From Hoeflea_A sp965249925 (GTDB taxonomy: Bacteria > Pseudomonadota > Alphaproteobacteria > Rhizobiales > Rhizobiaceae): 64,000 bases of DNA. The notes under the pieces are model-generated. The model saw only the letters and a list, made by a program, of their open reading frames with translations. It was not told where the DNA came from and searched no databases. Below are positions 25,342 to 33,582 of the stretch, one piece after another. Each line of letters starts with the position of its first letter. Position 1 is the stretch's first letter. A program made the position numbers and the translations under genes. The stretch is taken from assembly GCA_965249925.1 (NCBI GenBank), contig OZ252260.1:124001-188000 (forward strand), written 5' to 3'.

Positions 25342-26955
25342 ATGTTAAAGAAAACCGCCATCATCTTTGGAGCCTGGCTGCTTGCCGCTCCATCCTATGC
25401 ACAGCAGGGGGAGCCGGTCCCGGAGATACATTTTCTGAGCTGGCCATCCGCCACCTACGCAAACTTCGCTGAAACGGGGAACTATGTGGCGGAGGAGTGG
25501 GAGAAGCTTGGACTGAAAATTCGCATGGATCAGCAGGCTTTCCCGAATCCGATGCTGCAAATGTGGTTCACCGACCACGAATTCGACGTTGTCCTGTCGA
25601 GCCTTTCCGGCGCACCGCACCGGTTGGAACCTGACTTTTTCACGAATGCACAGTTCAACTCTGCCAATTCTTCGCCTGGCAGTTGGAATGTCGGCGAGTA
25701 CTCGAATCCCGAATTCGACAAGCTCGGCAACGAGCAGGTCCTGGTCTACGACAACGACAAACGCCGGGAGATGATCTACGAGCTTCAGGAAATGATCGTC
25801 GAAGAACAACCTGATGCCGTGTTGTCGTCTCTGGTGCAGATTTTCGCAATCAACAAGGACAACATGGAGTTCGACGGATACGAAGCGAATCCGCAAGGTG
25901 TCCGCGCCAATGTGAACCAGGTCGACATGCGCTCCAAGCGTGACCAGAACCTCGTCCGAATCGGGTGGACGCTTGAATACAGCGTCCTCAATCCGACCGC
26001 CGCGCGCACGATCGAAGAGGCGGAGATCGCGGCGCTTCTCTACGACCGCCTGCTGTGGATCGCCGCCGACGGTTCGCTCGACTACCGCCTGGCCGAGAAG
26101 ATCGAAACGATCAGCGATACGGAAATCGTCGTGACCATCCGCAGCGGCCACACCTTTTCCGATGGCGAGCCGGTCACTGCCGAGGATGTGAAATTCTCCT
26201 TCGACTATATGAAGAAATGGGAAGCACCATACTTCACTCAGCATTTGTCGCGTGTGGAGAAGGTCGAGGTCATCGATCCCACCACGATCCGCTTTACCCT
26301 GACCGAGCCCTATGCCCCGTTTATCATGAACACGCTTGGGCAGATGTATGTGCTGCCCAAGCATGTTTGGGAGCCACTGGTGGAGGACCTTGGGCTGGAA
26401 AACCCGCAGCAGTTCGCCAACGACCAACCGATCGGCAGCGGACCGTATACGGTAAGGTATCGCCGCGAAGGCAGCGAATTGTATCTTGAGCGTCGCCCGG
26501 ACCACTTCGATCCGCCGTTGTCCGACCTGCTCTATGTCGTCTACGGCTCAGCGGAGATCGTCGCCCAGTCGCTGAAGACCGGATCCATAGACGTATCCTT
26601 TCAGCCGGTGCCGCCTCCGGCGGTCGAGGAATTTCGCAGCCACGAGAGCCTAGAACTGATCGAAGCACAGTCGAACGGCATCATGTCGCTGCGATACAAG
26701 ACGACAGGTCCCGTGTTTTGGAACCGCGATCTTCGCAGGGCCCTGTTCCACGCGATCCCCTACCAGCGCATTGTAGACGAGATCTACGCAGGCAAGGCCG
26801 TCCTTACCGCAACGCCGATCACGCCGGTCAACGCCTACTGGCACAATCCGGATCTGCCGACACCGAAGTTCGATCCGGACAAGGCAAGGCAGATACTGGA
26901 GGAAGCTGGCTTCACCTGGGATGACGACGGCCGCCTTCACTTCCCAGCGGAGTGA
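25342..26955 (+). CDS. ABC transporter substrate-binding protein, family 5, with circularly permuted domain order
   Basis: Periplasmic binding protein of 537 residues for a peptide-type importer. After a signal peptide (about 1-20) comes a segment (22 to about 190) that in ordinary family-5 proteins is C-terminal: VAEEWEKLGLKIRMD, DFDVV-like EFDVVLSSLSG, the YSNPEFDKLGNEQ helix and YELQEMIVEEQPDAV. From residue 203 follows the normal N-terminal half (NLVRIGWTLEYSVLNPT, LLYDRLLW, TIRSGHTFSDGEPVTAEDVKFSFDYM), ending with the central DPDKARQILEEAGFTWDDDGRLHF. The ends meet where a normal protein would be continuous. The start ATG has GGAGGAGG about ten bases upstream. The ligand is unknown. Confidence 0.88.
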   Translation: MLKKTAIIFGAWLLAAPSYAQQGEPVPEIHFLSWPSATYANFAETGNYVAEEWEKLGLKIRMDQQAFPNPMLQMWFTDHEFDVVLSSLSGAPHRLEPDFFTNAQFNSANSSPGSWNVGEYSNPEFDKLGNEQVLVYDNDKRREMIYELQEMIVEEQPDAVLSSLVQIFAINKDNMEFDGYEANPQGVRANVNQVDMRSKRDQNLVRIGWTLEYSVLNPTAARTIEEAEIAALLYDRLLWIAADGSLDYRLAEKIETISDTEIVVTIRSGHTFSDGEPVTAEDVKFSFDYMKKWEAPYFTQHLSRVEKVEVIDPTTIRFTLTEPYAPFIMNTLGQMYVLPKHVWEPLVEDLGLENPQQFANDQPIGSGPYTVRYRREGSELYLERRPDHFDPPLSDLLYVVYGSAEIVAQSLKTGSIDVSFQPVPPPAVEEFRSHESLELIEAQSNGIMSLRYKTTGPVFWNRDLRRALFHAIPYQRIVDEIYAGKAVLTATPITPVNAYWHNPDLPTPKFDPDKARQILEEAGFTWDDDGRLHFPAE

Positions 26956-26995
26956 CCGACGGTCCCGTCGCTGAGCGCCGCGGAGGCAGACCGTC

Positions 26996-28006
26996 ATGAT
27001 GCGGGCCCAGAACCTGGTCAAGCGCTATCCCGTCGTCACCGGACTGCGCTCGCTGTTCTCCCCGGACCGGGGCAGCTTCGTCCGTGCCGTCGACGATATC
27101 GACCTCGAGGTAGCAGCCGGTGAGGTACTCGGCCTCGCCGGTGAAAGCGGGTGCGGAAAATCGACCACTGGAAAAATGCTGGTTGGGCTTGAAAGCCCGA
27201 CCAGCGGCACCCTCACACTTGATGGCGAGAACCTGCGCGAACTCCATCGCAAGGACCGCAAGGCTTTCTACCGACGCGTGCAGATGGTCTTTCAGGATCC
27301 CTACGGTTCGATCAATCCGAGCCATGACGTGTTTACGGTCATCTCCCGACCGCTGGTCTATCAGGGAGTGCGGGATCGTGAGGAAATCCGCGACAGGGTT
27401 TTGTCGGCGATGCAGCGGGTGGGGCTCACGCCGCCTGAGATCTATCTCGGCAAACACCCGCATCTGCTCAGCGGAGGGCAGCGCCAGCGGCTCTGCATCG
27501 CCCGCGCCATCATCCTTCGGCCCGGCTTTCTCGTGGCGGACGAGCCGATTTCCATGCTCGACGTGTCGATCAAGTGGGAAATCATCCGATTGCTTCGCGA
27601 TCTTGTCGCCGACCAGCAGCTTTCGATGGTCTACATCACCCATGATCTGGCAAGCGTGCCGACCATCTGCCGGCGGCTGTCGATCATGTACATCGGCAGG
27701 ATCGTGGAAACCGGGCCCACGCTCGACCTGCTGCGCAAACCGGCACATCCGTATACCCACGCGCTGGTGTCGGCCGTCCCGTCGCCCGAACCGGGCAAGA
27801 AGCGCAAGGCTGTGAACATCAAAGGCGGCGTGCACAGTGCGGTTCATCTGCCGAAAGGCTGCCGTTTCGCCGACCGTTGCCCGATCGCCGAGCGGATTTG
27901 CCATAACGTGGACCCGAAGCTGCAGCCCGTCTCCGGCCGAATGGTCGCCTGTCACAAACCGTTCCACCACGAGGGGGCGGAAACCTCGGAGAGTGTTTCT
28001 GCATGA
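26996..28006 (+). CDS. Oligopeptide/dipeptide ABC transporter ATPase (DppF/OppF type)
   Basis: Cytoplasmic ATPase of 336 residues. Walker A is GESGCGKST, the Q-loop VFQDPYGSINPS, the signature LSGGQRQR, and Walker B FLVADEPISMLDVS, with switch histidine in VYITHDL. The C-terminal oligopeptide-type extension has CRFADRCPIAERIC and MVACH, whose cysteines are typical for this branch and in some homologues bind a cluster. It lies between the binding-protein gene and the first permease, with an ATGA overlap into the permease. Confidence 0.94.
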   Translation: MMRAQNLVKRYPVVTGLRSLFSPDRGSFVRAVDDIDLEVAAGEVLGLAGESGCGKSTTGKMLVGLESPTSGTLTLDGENLRELHRKDRKAFYRRVQMVFQDPYGSINPSHDVFTVISRPLVYQGVRDREEIRDRVLSAMQRVGLTPPEIYLGKHPHLLSGGQRQRLCIARAIILRPGFLVADEPISMLDVSIKWEIIRLLRDLVADQQLSMVYITHDLASVPTICRRLSIMYIGRIVETGPTLDLLRKPAHPYTHALVSAVPSPEPGKKRKAVNIKGGVHSAVHLPKGCRFADRCPIAERICHNVDPKLQPVSGRMVACHKPFHHEGAETSESVSA

Positions 28007-28974
28007 GGCAGTACATCCTGCGCCGTCTGGTCCACATGGTCATCACGCTGTTCGCCATGATGACGGTGATGTTCTTCATGTTCCGGCTTCTGCCGGGCGA
28101 TCCGACAATGACGGTGATCAGTTCCGCCATGTATCCGAAGGCGCAAGAGGCAATGCGGGCGCAGTTCGGACTGGATAAGCCGCTGCTCGAACAGTACCTG
28201 ATCTATCTGAAGAACTACAGCACGCTCGACTTCGGTTATTCCTTCCACAGTTCCCGCCAGGTTTCGGAACTGCTTGGTGGCCGGATCGTCAACACGCTCG
28301 TGCTCATCCTGCCCTCGATGATCATCGCTTACGGGCTGGGCGCGCTCTTCGGCGCATTGATGGGATGGTACAGGGGCGGCAGGTTCGAGACCTCGCTGGT
28401 CTTCATCGCCACCGCATTGCAGGCGGCACCGGTGTTCTGGCTTGGCATGCTTGCAATCCTTTTGTTCTCGATCAACCTGGGCTGGTTCCCGCCGGGGCAT
28501 CTGGTCACGCCGGGCATGTTCCCCGAGCAGAACCTGCGGATGTATTTGTCCGCGGATTTCCTGCACCATCTGGCTTTGCCCTTTATCGTACATACCGCAT
28601 ATCAGATTTGCTTCCCGCTGCTGCTGATGCGTTCCAGCATGCTCGCGACGACCGGCGAGGACTTCGTGGAGTTTGCACGCATCAAAGGATTGCGTGAGCG
28701 CAACATTCTCTTTGGACATGCCGCGCGCAACTCGTTGCTGCCGGTCGCGACCACGATACCCATGATCCTGAGCTGGGCACTGGCGGGATCGGTCGTGATC
28801 GAAACCGTCTTTTCCTGGCCCGGCCTGGGGCTGTTGATGATCGAGGGAGTTCAGCGTTCCGATTTCCCGGTGGTACAGGCTGCCTTCTTCCTGATTGCCG
28901 TTCTCACCATCGTAGGCACGTTCTCCGCGGACCTTCTCTACGGACTGCTGGATCCGAGGATCGTTTATGACTGA
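28003..28974 (+). CDS. Peptide-type ABC transporter permease (DppB-like)
   Basis: Inner-membrane permease of 323 residues with six predicted helices. It begins MRQYILRRLVHMVITLFAMMTVMFFMFRLLPGDP, the standard DppB/OppB start with the GDP motif, then QFGLDKPLLEQYLIYLKN. The EAA loop is DFVEFARIKGLRERNILFGHAARNSLLP and the C-terminus FSWPGLGLLMIEGVQRSDFPVVQAAFFLIA is canonical. It forms a heterodimer with the DppC-like protein encoded 33 bp downstream. Confidence 0.94.
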   Translation: MRQYILRRLVHMVITLFAMMTVMFFMFRLLPGDPTMTVISSAMYPKAQEAMRAQFGLDKPLLEQYLIYLKNYSTLDFGYSFHSSRQVSELLGGRIVNTLVLILPSMIIAYGLGALFGALMGWYRGGRFETSLVFIATALQAAPVFWLGMLAILLFSINLGWFPPGHLVTPGMFPEQNLRMYLSADFLHHLALPFIVHTAYQICFPLLLMRSSMLATTGEDFVEFARIKGLRERNILFGHAARNSLLPVATTIPMILSWALAGSVVIETVFSWPGLGLLMIEGVQRSDFPVVQAAFFLIAVLTIVGTFSADLLYGLLDPRIVYD

Positions 28975-29007
28975 CGGTTTCATAGGCAACCGGGCGGGGT
29001 CGCTCCG

Positions 29008-29868
29008 ATGATCTGGCTTCGTGACTTCGTGGTGGCCGTCCACCAGACGCGGGGCGGGCAGATCAGCTTCTATATCGTGCTGGCCTGTATCGTGATCGCC
29101 GTTATTGGTCCATGGATCGCCCCCTACGGCCCGTTTGAGCGCATCTACGACGCGAATGACCGCCTGGTTCGCCTCAGCCCGCCGACGGCAGAATACTGGC
29201 TGGGCACGACGCTCTACGGCCGCGACGTCTTCAGTCAGATGCTGTGGGGCACCCGGGCAGCGCTGATCGTCGGCTTCGCGACCGCGTTCGGCGTCGTCGC
29301 GATTGGCGTAAATGTGGGTCTCGTCGCCGGATATTACGGCGGGCGGATCGACACCATCATGATGCGAATCACCGACATTTTCTTAGGCCTTCCGTTCCTG
29401 CCCTTCATCATCGTGATGCTGGCGATTACCGGGCGCAGCACCAGCACGATTATCCTGGCCATGACCCTGATCATGTGGCGGTCTGCGGCACGTGTCATCC
29501 GGGCTCAGGTGCTGTCGATCAAACAGTTGCCGTTCGTAGCGGCTGCGCGGACGACCGGGGGCGGCGATTTCAGCCTCATCTATCGCGAAATCGCACCCAA
29601 CATCATGCCGATCGCGCTGGTCAACGTCGCCTTCTCCCTGGCCTGGGCCATCATCACCGAAGCCAGCATCGGCTTCCTCGGCTACGGCGATCCAAAGGCC
29701 ACCAGTTGGGGAACCATCCTCCACGACGCCTACGCCTCGCAGATGATGTACCAGGCGCCCTGGTGGGTCATCCCGCCCGGTATAGCCATCATGGTGCTGG
29801 TCTCGGCCGTCTATTTTCTCGGCCGCGCCTACGAGCATGTCGTCAACCCGCGGTTGCTGCGCCAATGA
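29008..29868 (+). CDS. Peptide-type ABC transporter permease (DppC-like)
   Basis: Inner-membrane permease of 286 residues. The single N-terminal helix (FYIVLACIVIAVIGPWIAPYGP) is followed by the family's WLGTTLYGRDVFSQMLWGTRAALIVGF block and the EAA loop IKQLPFVAAARTTGGGDFSLIYREIAPNIMPIALV. TEASIGFLGYGDPKATSWGTIL near the C-terminus is canonical for DppC. Its stop overlaps the start of the next ATPase (ATGA). Confidence 0.94.
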   Translation: MIWLRDFVVAVHQTRGGQISFYIVLACIVIAVIGPWIAPYGPFERIYDANDRLVRLSPPTAEYWLGTTLYGRDVFSQMLWGTRAALIVGFATAFGVVAIGVNVGLVAGYYGGRIDTIMMRITDIFLGLPFLPFIIVMLAITGRSTSTIILAMTLIMWRSAARVIRAQVLSIKQLPFVAAARTTGGGDFSLIYREIAPNIMPIALVNVAFSLAWAIITEASIGFLGYGDPKATSWGTILHDAYASQMMYQAPWWVIPPGIAIMVLVSAVYFLGRAYEHVVNPRLLRQ

Positions 29869-30938
29869 CGGCCCGTCCGGAAAATCGGCGTGAGAACGAC
29901 CTCGTTCTCGATATTCGCGATCTCTGTGTGCGTTTTCGCACGCAGCGCGGGATGGCGGACGCGCTCGACCATGTCTCCCTTGCCATACCCGCGCGGTCCA
30001 ATGTCGGCCTGGTCGGTGAATCGGGTTGCGGGAAGAGTACGCTGATGAAAGCGGCGATCGGCGTGTTGGCCGACAATGCCGAGATAACCGCCGGAAGCGT
30101 TCTCTATCACGGCCAGGATCTTGTCGCCGCACCCGCCGAAACGCTCCGCCAAAAACGCTGGGCCGGGATCTCCATGATCACCCAGAGCGCTCTGAACGCG
30201 CTCAATCCCGTAACCAAGGTCGGCGACCAGATCGTCGAGGCCATCCGGGCCCATCGCCGGGTGTCCTACCAGGAAGCCCGTAAGCGGGCGGAGGAGATGC
30301 TGGACCTGGTTGGCGTCGATCCCAAGCGCGCCCGCGAGTTTCCACACCAGTTCTCCGGCGGCATGCGGCAACGCGCGATCATCGCCATGTCGCTCGTGCT
30401 CCAGCCGGATCTTGTCCTGGCGGATGAACCGACGACCTCACTGGACGTCATCGTCCAGGATCAGATCTTCCGCAAGATCGGCGACCTTCAATCGGAGCTC
30501 GGGTTCTCGCTTCTCCTGGTCACGCATGATCTTGGAGTGGTGATCGAGAATTGCCAGCGAATCGCCGTGATGTACGCGGGTCAGGTGGTCGAGGAGGGCC
30601 CGCTGGAGCAGGTCGTCAACACACCGTTCCACCCCTACACGCTCGGGCTCAAGAACTCGCTTCCGCGTATTGACGCGGTCACCGAGCCGATCGCCATTCC
30701 CGGAACCCCGCCCGACCCGATCGACATGCCGGCCGGTTGCCGTTTCGCACCGCGCTGTCCGTTTGCGATGGATGCCTGCAGGCAGACAAAGCCGGAATTG
30801 ACACCTGTGGGCCCCCAGCATCGCGCCGCCTGCATTCGTTATCCCGACATGCCGTCCCTGCGCGGCGAAGCCGAAAAACTCGAGACTTGGGCAATTGTGC
30901 CCGGAAACTCTTTGGGGTCCAAGGAGACTGCTCAATGA
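29865..30938 (+). CDS. Oligopeptide/dipeptide ABC transporter ATPase (DppD/OppD type)
   Basis: Cytoplasmic ATPase of 357 residues, partner of the DppF-like ATPase. Walker A is GESGCGKST, then MITQSALNALNPVTKVGDQI (Q-loop region of the OppD branch), signature FSGGMRQR, Walker B LVLADEPTTSLDV and switch THDLGVV. The C-terminal extension has CRFAPRCPFAMDAC and the conserved cysteines. The start at 29865 is fixed by the ATGA overlap with the permease; the same frame is open further upstream inside the permease gene but is not coding there. Its stop overlaps the start of the gamma-glutamylcyclotransferase-like gene. Confidence 0.94.
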   Translation: MTARPENRRENDLVLDIRDLCVRFRTQRGMADALDHVSLAIPARSNVGLVGESGCGKSTLMKAAIGVLADNAEITAGSVLYHGQDLVAAPAETLRQKRWAGISMITQSALNALNPVTKVGDQIVEAIRAHRRVSYQEARKRAEEMLDLVGVDPKRAREFPHQFSGGMRQRAIIAMSLVLQPDLVLADEPTTSLDVIVQDQIFRKIGDLQSELGFSLLLVTHDLGVVIENCQRIAVMYAGQVVEEGPLEQVVNTPFHPYTLGLKNSLPRIDAVTEPIAIPGTPPDPIDMPAGCRFAPRCPFAMDACRQTKPELTPVGPQHRAACIRYPDMPSLRGEAEKLETWAIVPGNSLGSKETAQ

Positions 30939-31384
30939 AATACTATTTCGCCTACGGCACGCTTTTGGGAGAGAAGGCAATGCGGGCCTTTGCCCCGTCC
31001 GCCCGATCGGTGGGCGTCATGCGTCTTGACGGCTACGAACTGGCATTCGGCGAGACCCATGTCCCGGGTACGGGCGGATGCTGGCTCAAGCCGGCGGATG
31101 GCGCCGAGCTTTATGGCGTGCAATACGAACTGAGTGACGAGGACATGAGCCGCATGGACAAGGCAAGCGGCATCCCGGAGGGGCTGTGGGTTCGCATGGC
31201 CGTGACGCTTGTCGACAAGAACGGAAACAGCATCCAATCGAACACCTACACGATACCCGGATCCCCGCCCGCCTTCCGGCCAACCGAGGATTACCTCGGA
31301 AAAGTCCGCGCGGGCCTAGAAACCATGCCGCTTCCTTCCGACTATGTCAGGAAGGTGGAGCAATCCATCGGCCGGTCGGGCTGA
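30935..31384 (+). CDS. Gamma-glutamylcyclotransferase-like (GGCT/AIG2 fold) protein
   Basis: Small cytoplasmic protein of 149 residues. It begins MKYYFAYGTLLGEKAM, carrying the glycine-rich YGTL loop of the GGCT/AIG2 fold, followed by YELAFGETHVPGTGGCWLKPADGAELYGVQYEL and MDKASGIPEGLWVRMAV, where the glutamate of the PEG segment is near the expected catalytic position. The ATG overlaps the ATPase stop, so it is truly the last gene of the importer operon. Known members release 5-oxoproline from gamma-glutamyl amines or peptides. Processing of an imported gamma-glutamyl compound is inferred from this linkage. Confidence 0.82.
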   Translation: MKYYFAYGTLLGEKAMRAFAPSARSVGVMRLDGYELAFGETHVPGTGGCWLKPADGAELYGVQYELSDEDMSRMDKASGIPEGLWVRMAVTLVDKNGNSIQSNTYTIPGSPPAFRPTEDYLGKVRAGLETMPLPSDYVRKVEQSIGRSG

Positions 31385-31647
31385 CCTGGGCCAGAATCTG
31401 CCCGCGATCATGACGACCGAACGGATGCAGCCTTATGTCGAGGACGGGTTGTGGCGGCTTGATCGGCGGAAGCGCTTGCACCTCACGGTCGCGGTTAAGC
31501 TTGTGCGTTTGCACATAGCGAATGCGGTCCAGAACTGTCGCGATTTCATGCCGAAAAGCAGAACCGGCGGGAACGCCGCGTATCGTCCTGGCCTCCCGTC
31601 GAAGAAAGGCCGACCACTATAATCCGACGGAGGCACTCGAACCGCGT

Positions 31648-32034
31648 CTAGTTTTCCTTCAGATAGATCCTAAGAAATCGAAACACCCCGTGGAGCTTTC
31701 GAGTTTTCTCTTTGCGCCCTTCGGCTTCAGACGAACGTCCCGGTCGATCGTCGACCATGGGCCCGATGAAAGCCATGACAAGGTGCGGTCCGATCCCCCA
31801 AACCCAAAAGACCAACAAGCCTGCAAAGCTTGTTATCCACAGTGCTGTCGAGTCTCTCAAAGCCCTCTCGGGAAACATCAGTGCGAGCAGCGCCAAAAAA
31901 ACCAAAGGCAAGGGGCTGACGGATAAAACGATATGGTTGGTTCTAGGTCTCAAATACAGTGCCTTGTCGCTCCATTCGGGGCACTGCTGCTTGCTACTGC
32001 GCTGGATGTGGACGCTGCTTGAACATCCCATCAT
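31648..32034 (-). CDS. Hypothetical membrane protein, downstream of a coupled pair
   Basis: Protein of 128 residues that I do not recognise. A polar N-terminus is followed by two hydrophobic stretches (about 35-55, IVLSVSPLPLVFLALLALMF, and about 64-92) and a basic C-terminal tail rich in Arg and Lys. Its ATG at 32034 overlaps the stop of the small membrane protein upstream (ATGA), which supports both as real genes. Both contain an RPR motif just before the first helix. Between 31385 and 31647 I see no credible gene. Confidence 0.5.
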   Translation of the reverse strand: MMGCSSSVHIQRSSKQQCPEWSDKALYLRPRTNHIVLSVSPLPLVFLALLALMFPERALRDSTALWITSFAGLLVFWVWGIGPHLVMAFIGPMVDDRPGRSSEAEGRKEKTRKLHGVFRFLRIYLKEN

Positions 32035-32201
32035 GCATTGGCAAACAGAAACGCGATGGGGCTTAAATCAACGACACCGATGACCGCATAGGGTAACACA
32101 CCGATCGCCATCATACCCAAAGCGATCAGCATAGTTAGAACGACGGTCCAAGCCGTGCCCCTCGGTCGAACGATGTGCCAGATTTTGCTGCCGTGTCCCA
32201 T
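32031..32201 (-). CDS. Small hypothetical membrane protein, first of a coupled pair
   Basis: About 56 residues from the ATG at 32201, or 72 from a GTG at 32249. It starts MGHGSKIWHIVRPRG and then has one or two hydrophobic helices (TVVLTMLIALGMMAIGVLPYAVIGVV). The family is unknown. Translational coupling to the 128-residue membrane protein and the CRP-like site upstream suggest a short operon. The ribosome site is weak, which leaves the start uncertain. Confidence 0.45.
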   Translation of the reverse strand: MGHGSKIWHIVRPRGTAWTVVLTMLIALGMMAIGVLPYAVIGVVDLSPIAFLFANA

Positions 32202-32275
32202 CTCCAGACAAGCAAAACGCCCCTGCCCCAAAGTTCCGCCCGAGCGCACAGTAACTGGTATTTATAACAGTCCTA

Positions 32276-32291
32276 TGTGAGTTTTCTCACA
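32276..32291. promoter_or_regulatory. CRP/FNR-type palindrome TGTGA-N6-TCACA
   Basis: TGTGAGTTTTCTCACA matches the classic CRP consensus exactly (TGTGA, six bases, TCACA). It lies in the 434-bp non-coding stretch 32202-32635 between the minus-strand membrane pair and the FecR-domain gene, 75 bp from the ATG of the former. A CRP/FNR-family regulator could bind here. Nothing else in this stretch could be assigned beyond probable promoters. Confidence 0.5.
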
Positions 32292-32635
32292 CAACTCCAC
32301 ATATGATCGAACTGACTTAGTCCGCAACCGGCCGGAGCACCGGTGTCACCATTTTAGCCGTAAGATCCGCGATTGGCGTCGGGTCGCGATTTTGGTGAAC
32401 ACCGAGGCGAGGCAACTGGATCGGTCACCCGCGTATCGACGGCCAGTGATTCGCCGTCAACACTGACAGGTCTACGTACCCGGCAAATGTGAATTGCAAA
32501 CGTCGAAGCGGTACATCTTTACCACAGTCGCTACTAAAAGAGGCGAAACACGCATTCCTACCAGCGTTATTTCAGAGTTAATCGGTTGCTTTTACTTTGG
32601 TGTGCTATCATTGTTTTGTATGGATGGGGGAACGC

Positions 32636-33556
32636 ATGGCGGCGATATTGAAGCGATTGCTGACTGCTGGGGCTGTGACTTGCCTGGTGCTTTTGTCAGG
32701 AATCGCCCTTTCACAAACCACCACAATCGGTGAAGCGACGGAAACCCGCAACACTGTGACCGGCCAGCTGGGATCCATTGCACGGCAGATCTCGGTGGGA
32801 ACGGACGTGTCGGCGGATGAAACACTGCGCACCGGCGACAAAAGTTCCGCCTCACTGCGTTTTCTCGACGATTCCACACTCAATATCGGCGAGGCGTCGA
32901 TCGTCGTACTCGACCAGTTCGTCTATGATCCCAATCGCGGCTCGCAGGACGCCGTTTTCAATCTGACCAAGGGCGCTATGCGCTTCGTCAGCGGCGGGCG
33001 GCGTACGCGCAACGCCACCGTCGGAACCCCGGTTGGAATCATCGGCATCCGCGGAACGGATATGCTGATCATATGCAAACCCGGTCCCGAATGTGCCACC
33101 GTCATGGGCTCGGGGCGCGCCCGCGTGTGTCCAGTGCCGGAAGGTACGCCCATCGGGCCGGAACTGCGCCGTGCCTGCCTGCGGAGCAATGCGGCTCTCT
33201 TGCCGTGCGGTTTCTTTGAAATTGCCGCGGAGGATGCGCAGAACAGACGCAATGGAAACCAGGGCAATTTCACCATCCTGCAAGGCGGTTGCGTATTCGT
33301 TCCCCCCATCAATGTGGACGCGTCGTCGTACAATTTCGTGGCGCAACAAGTGTCGGTCGGCGCTCCGGTACCGGATCCGTCTCAAATCGCTTCGCTGGCA
33401 TCCACCACGACCACGGCGACAACCGCCACTGCAACTGCAGGTACCGCGGGTGGAACCACCACGGGCATCACGACCGTTGGCGTTACGACGGCGGTGGGCG
33501 GGGTCGCGGCCACCGTGGCGATTGTCGAAGTTGTATCGGATCCAGTCAGCCCATAG
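32636..33556 (+). CDS. Exported FecR-domain protein with low-complexity C-terminus
   Basis: Protein of 306 residues with a signal peptide (MAAILKRLLTAGAVTCLVLLSGIALS). Residues of about 55-135 form a FecR domain: DETLRTGDKSSASLRFLDDSTLNIGEASIVVLDQFVYDP, then GAMRFVSGG and GTPVGIIGIRGTDM. Unlike FecR anti-sigma factors it has no cytoplasmic N-terminal segment and no sigma factor or TonB receptor nearby, so it belongs to the free-standing periplasmic FecR group. The last 65 residues are rich in Thr, Ala and Gly and end in a hydrophobic stretch. The start at 32636 has GGGGGAA before it. The cellular role is unknown. Confidence 0.8.
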   Translation: MAAILKRLLTAGAVTCLVLLSGIALSQTTTIGEATETRNTVTGQLGSIARQISVGTDVSADETLRTGDKSSASLRFLDDSTLNIGEASIVVLDQFVYDPNRGSQDAVFNLTKGAMRFVSGGRRTRNATVGTPVGIIGIRGTDMLIICKPGPECATVMGSGRARVCPVPEGTPIGPELRRACLRSNAALLPCGFFEIAAEDAQNRRNGNQGNFTILQGGCVFVPPINVDASSYNFVAQQVSVGAPVPDPSQIASLASTTTTATTATATAGTAGGTTTGITTVGVTTAVGGVAATVAIVEVVSDPVSP

Positions 33557-33582
33557 CAGCACCGGTGAGGTGCGGTCGCAAT

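Noticed and set aside
31385..31647. Overlapping short frames on both strands after the gamma-glutamylcyclotransferase-like gene
   Set aside because: The translations show no domain, helix pattern or ribosome site, and they exclude one another.
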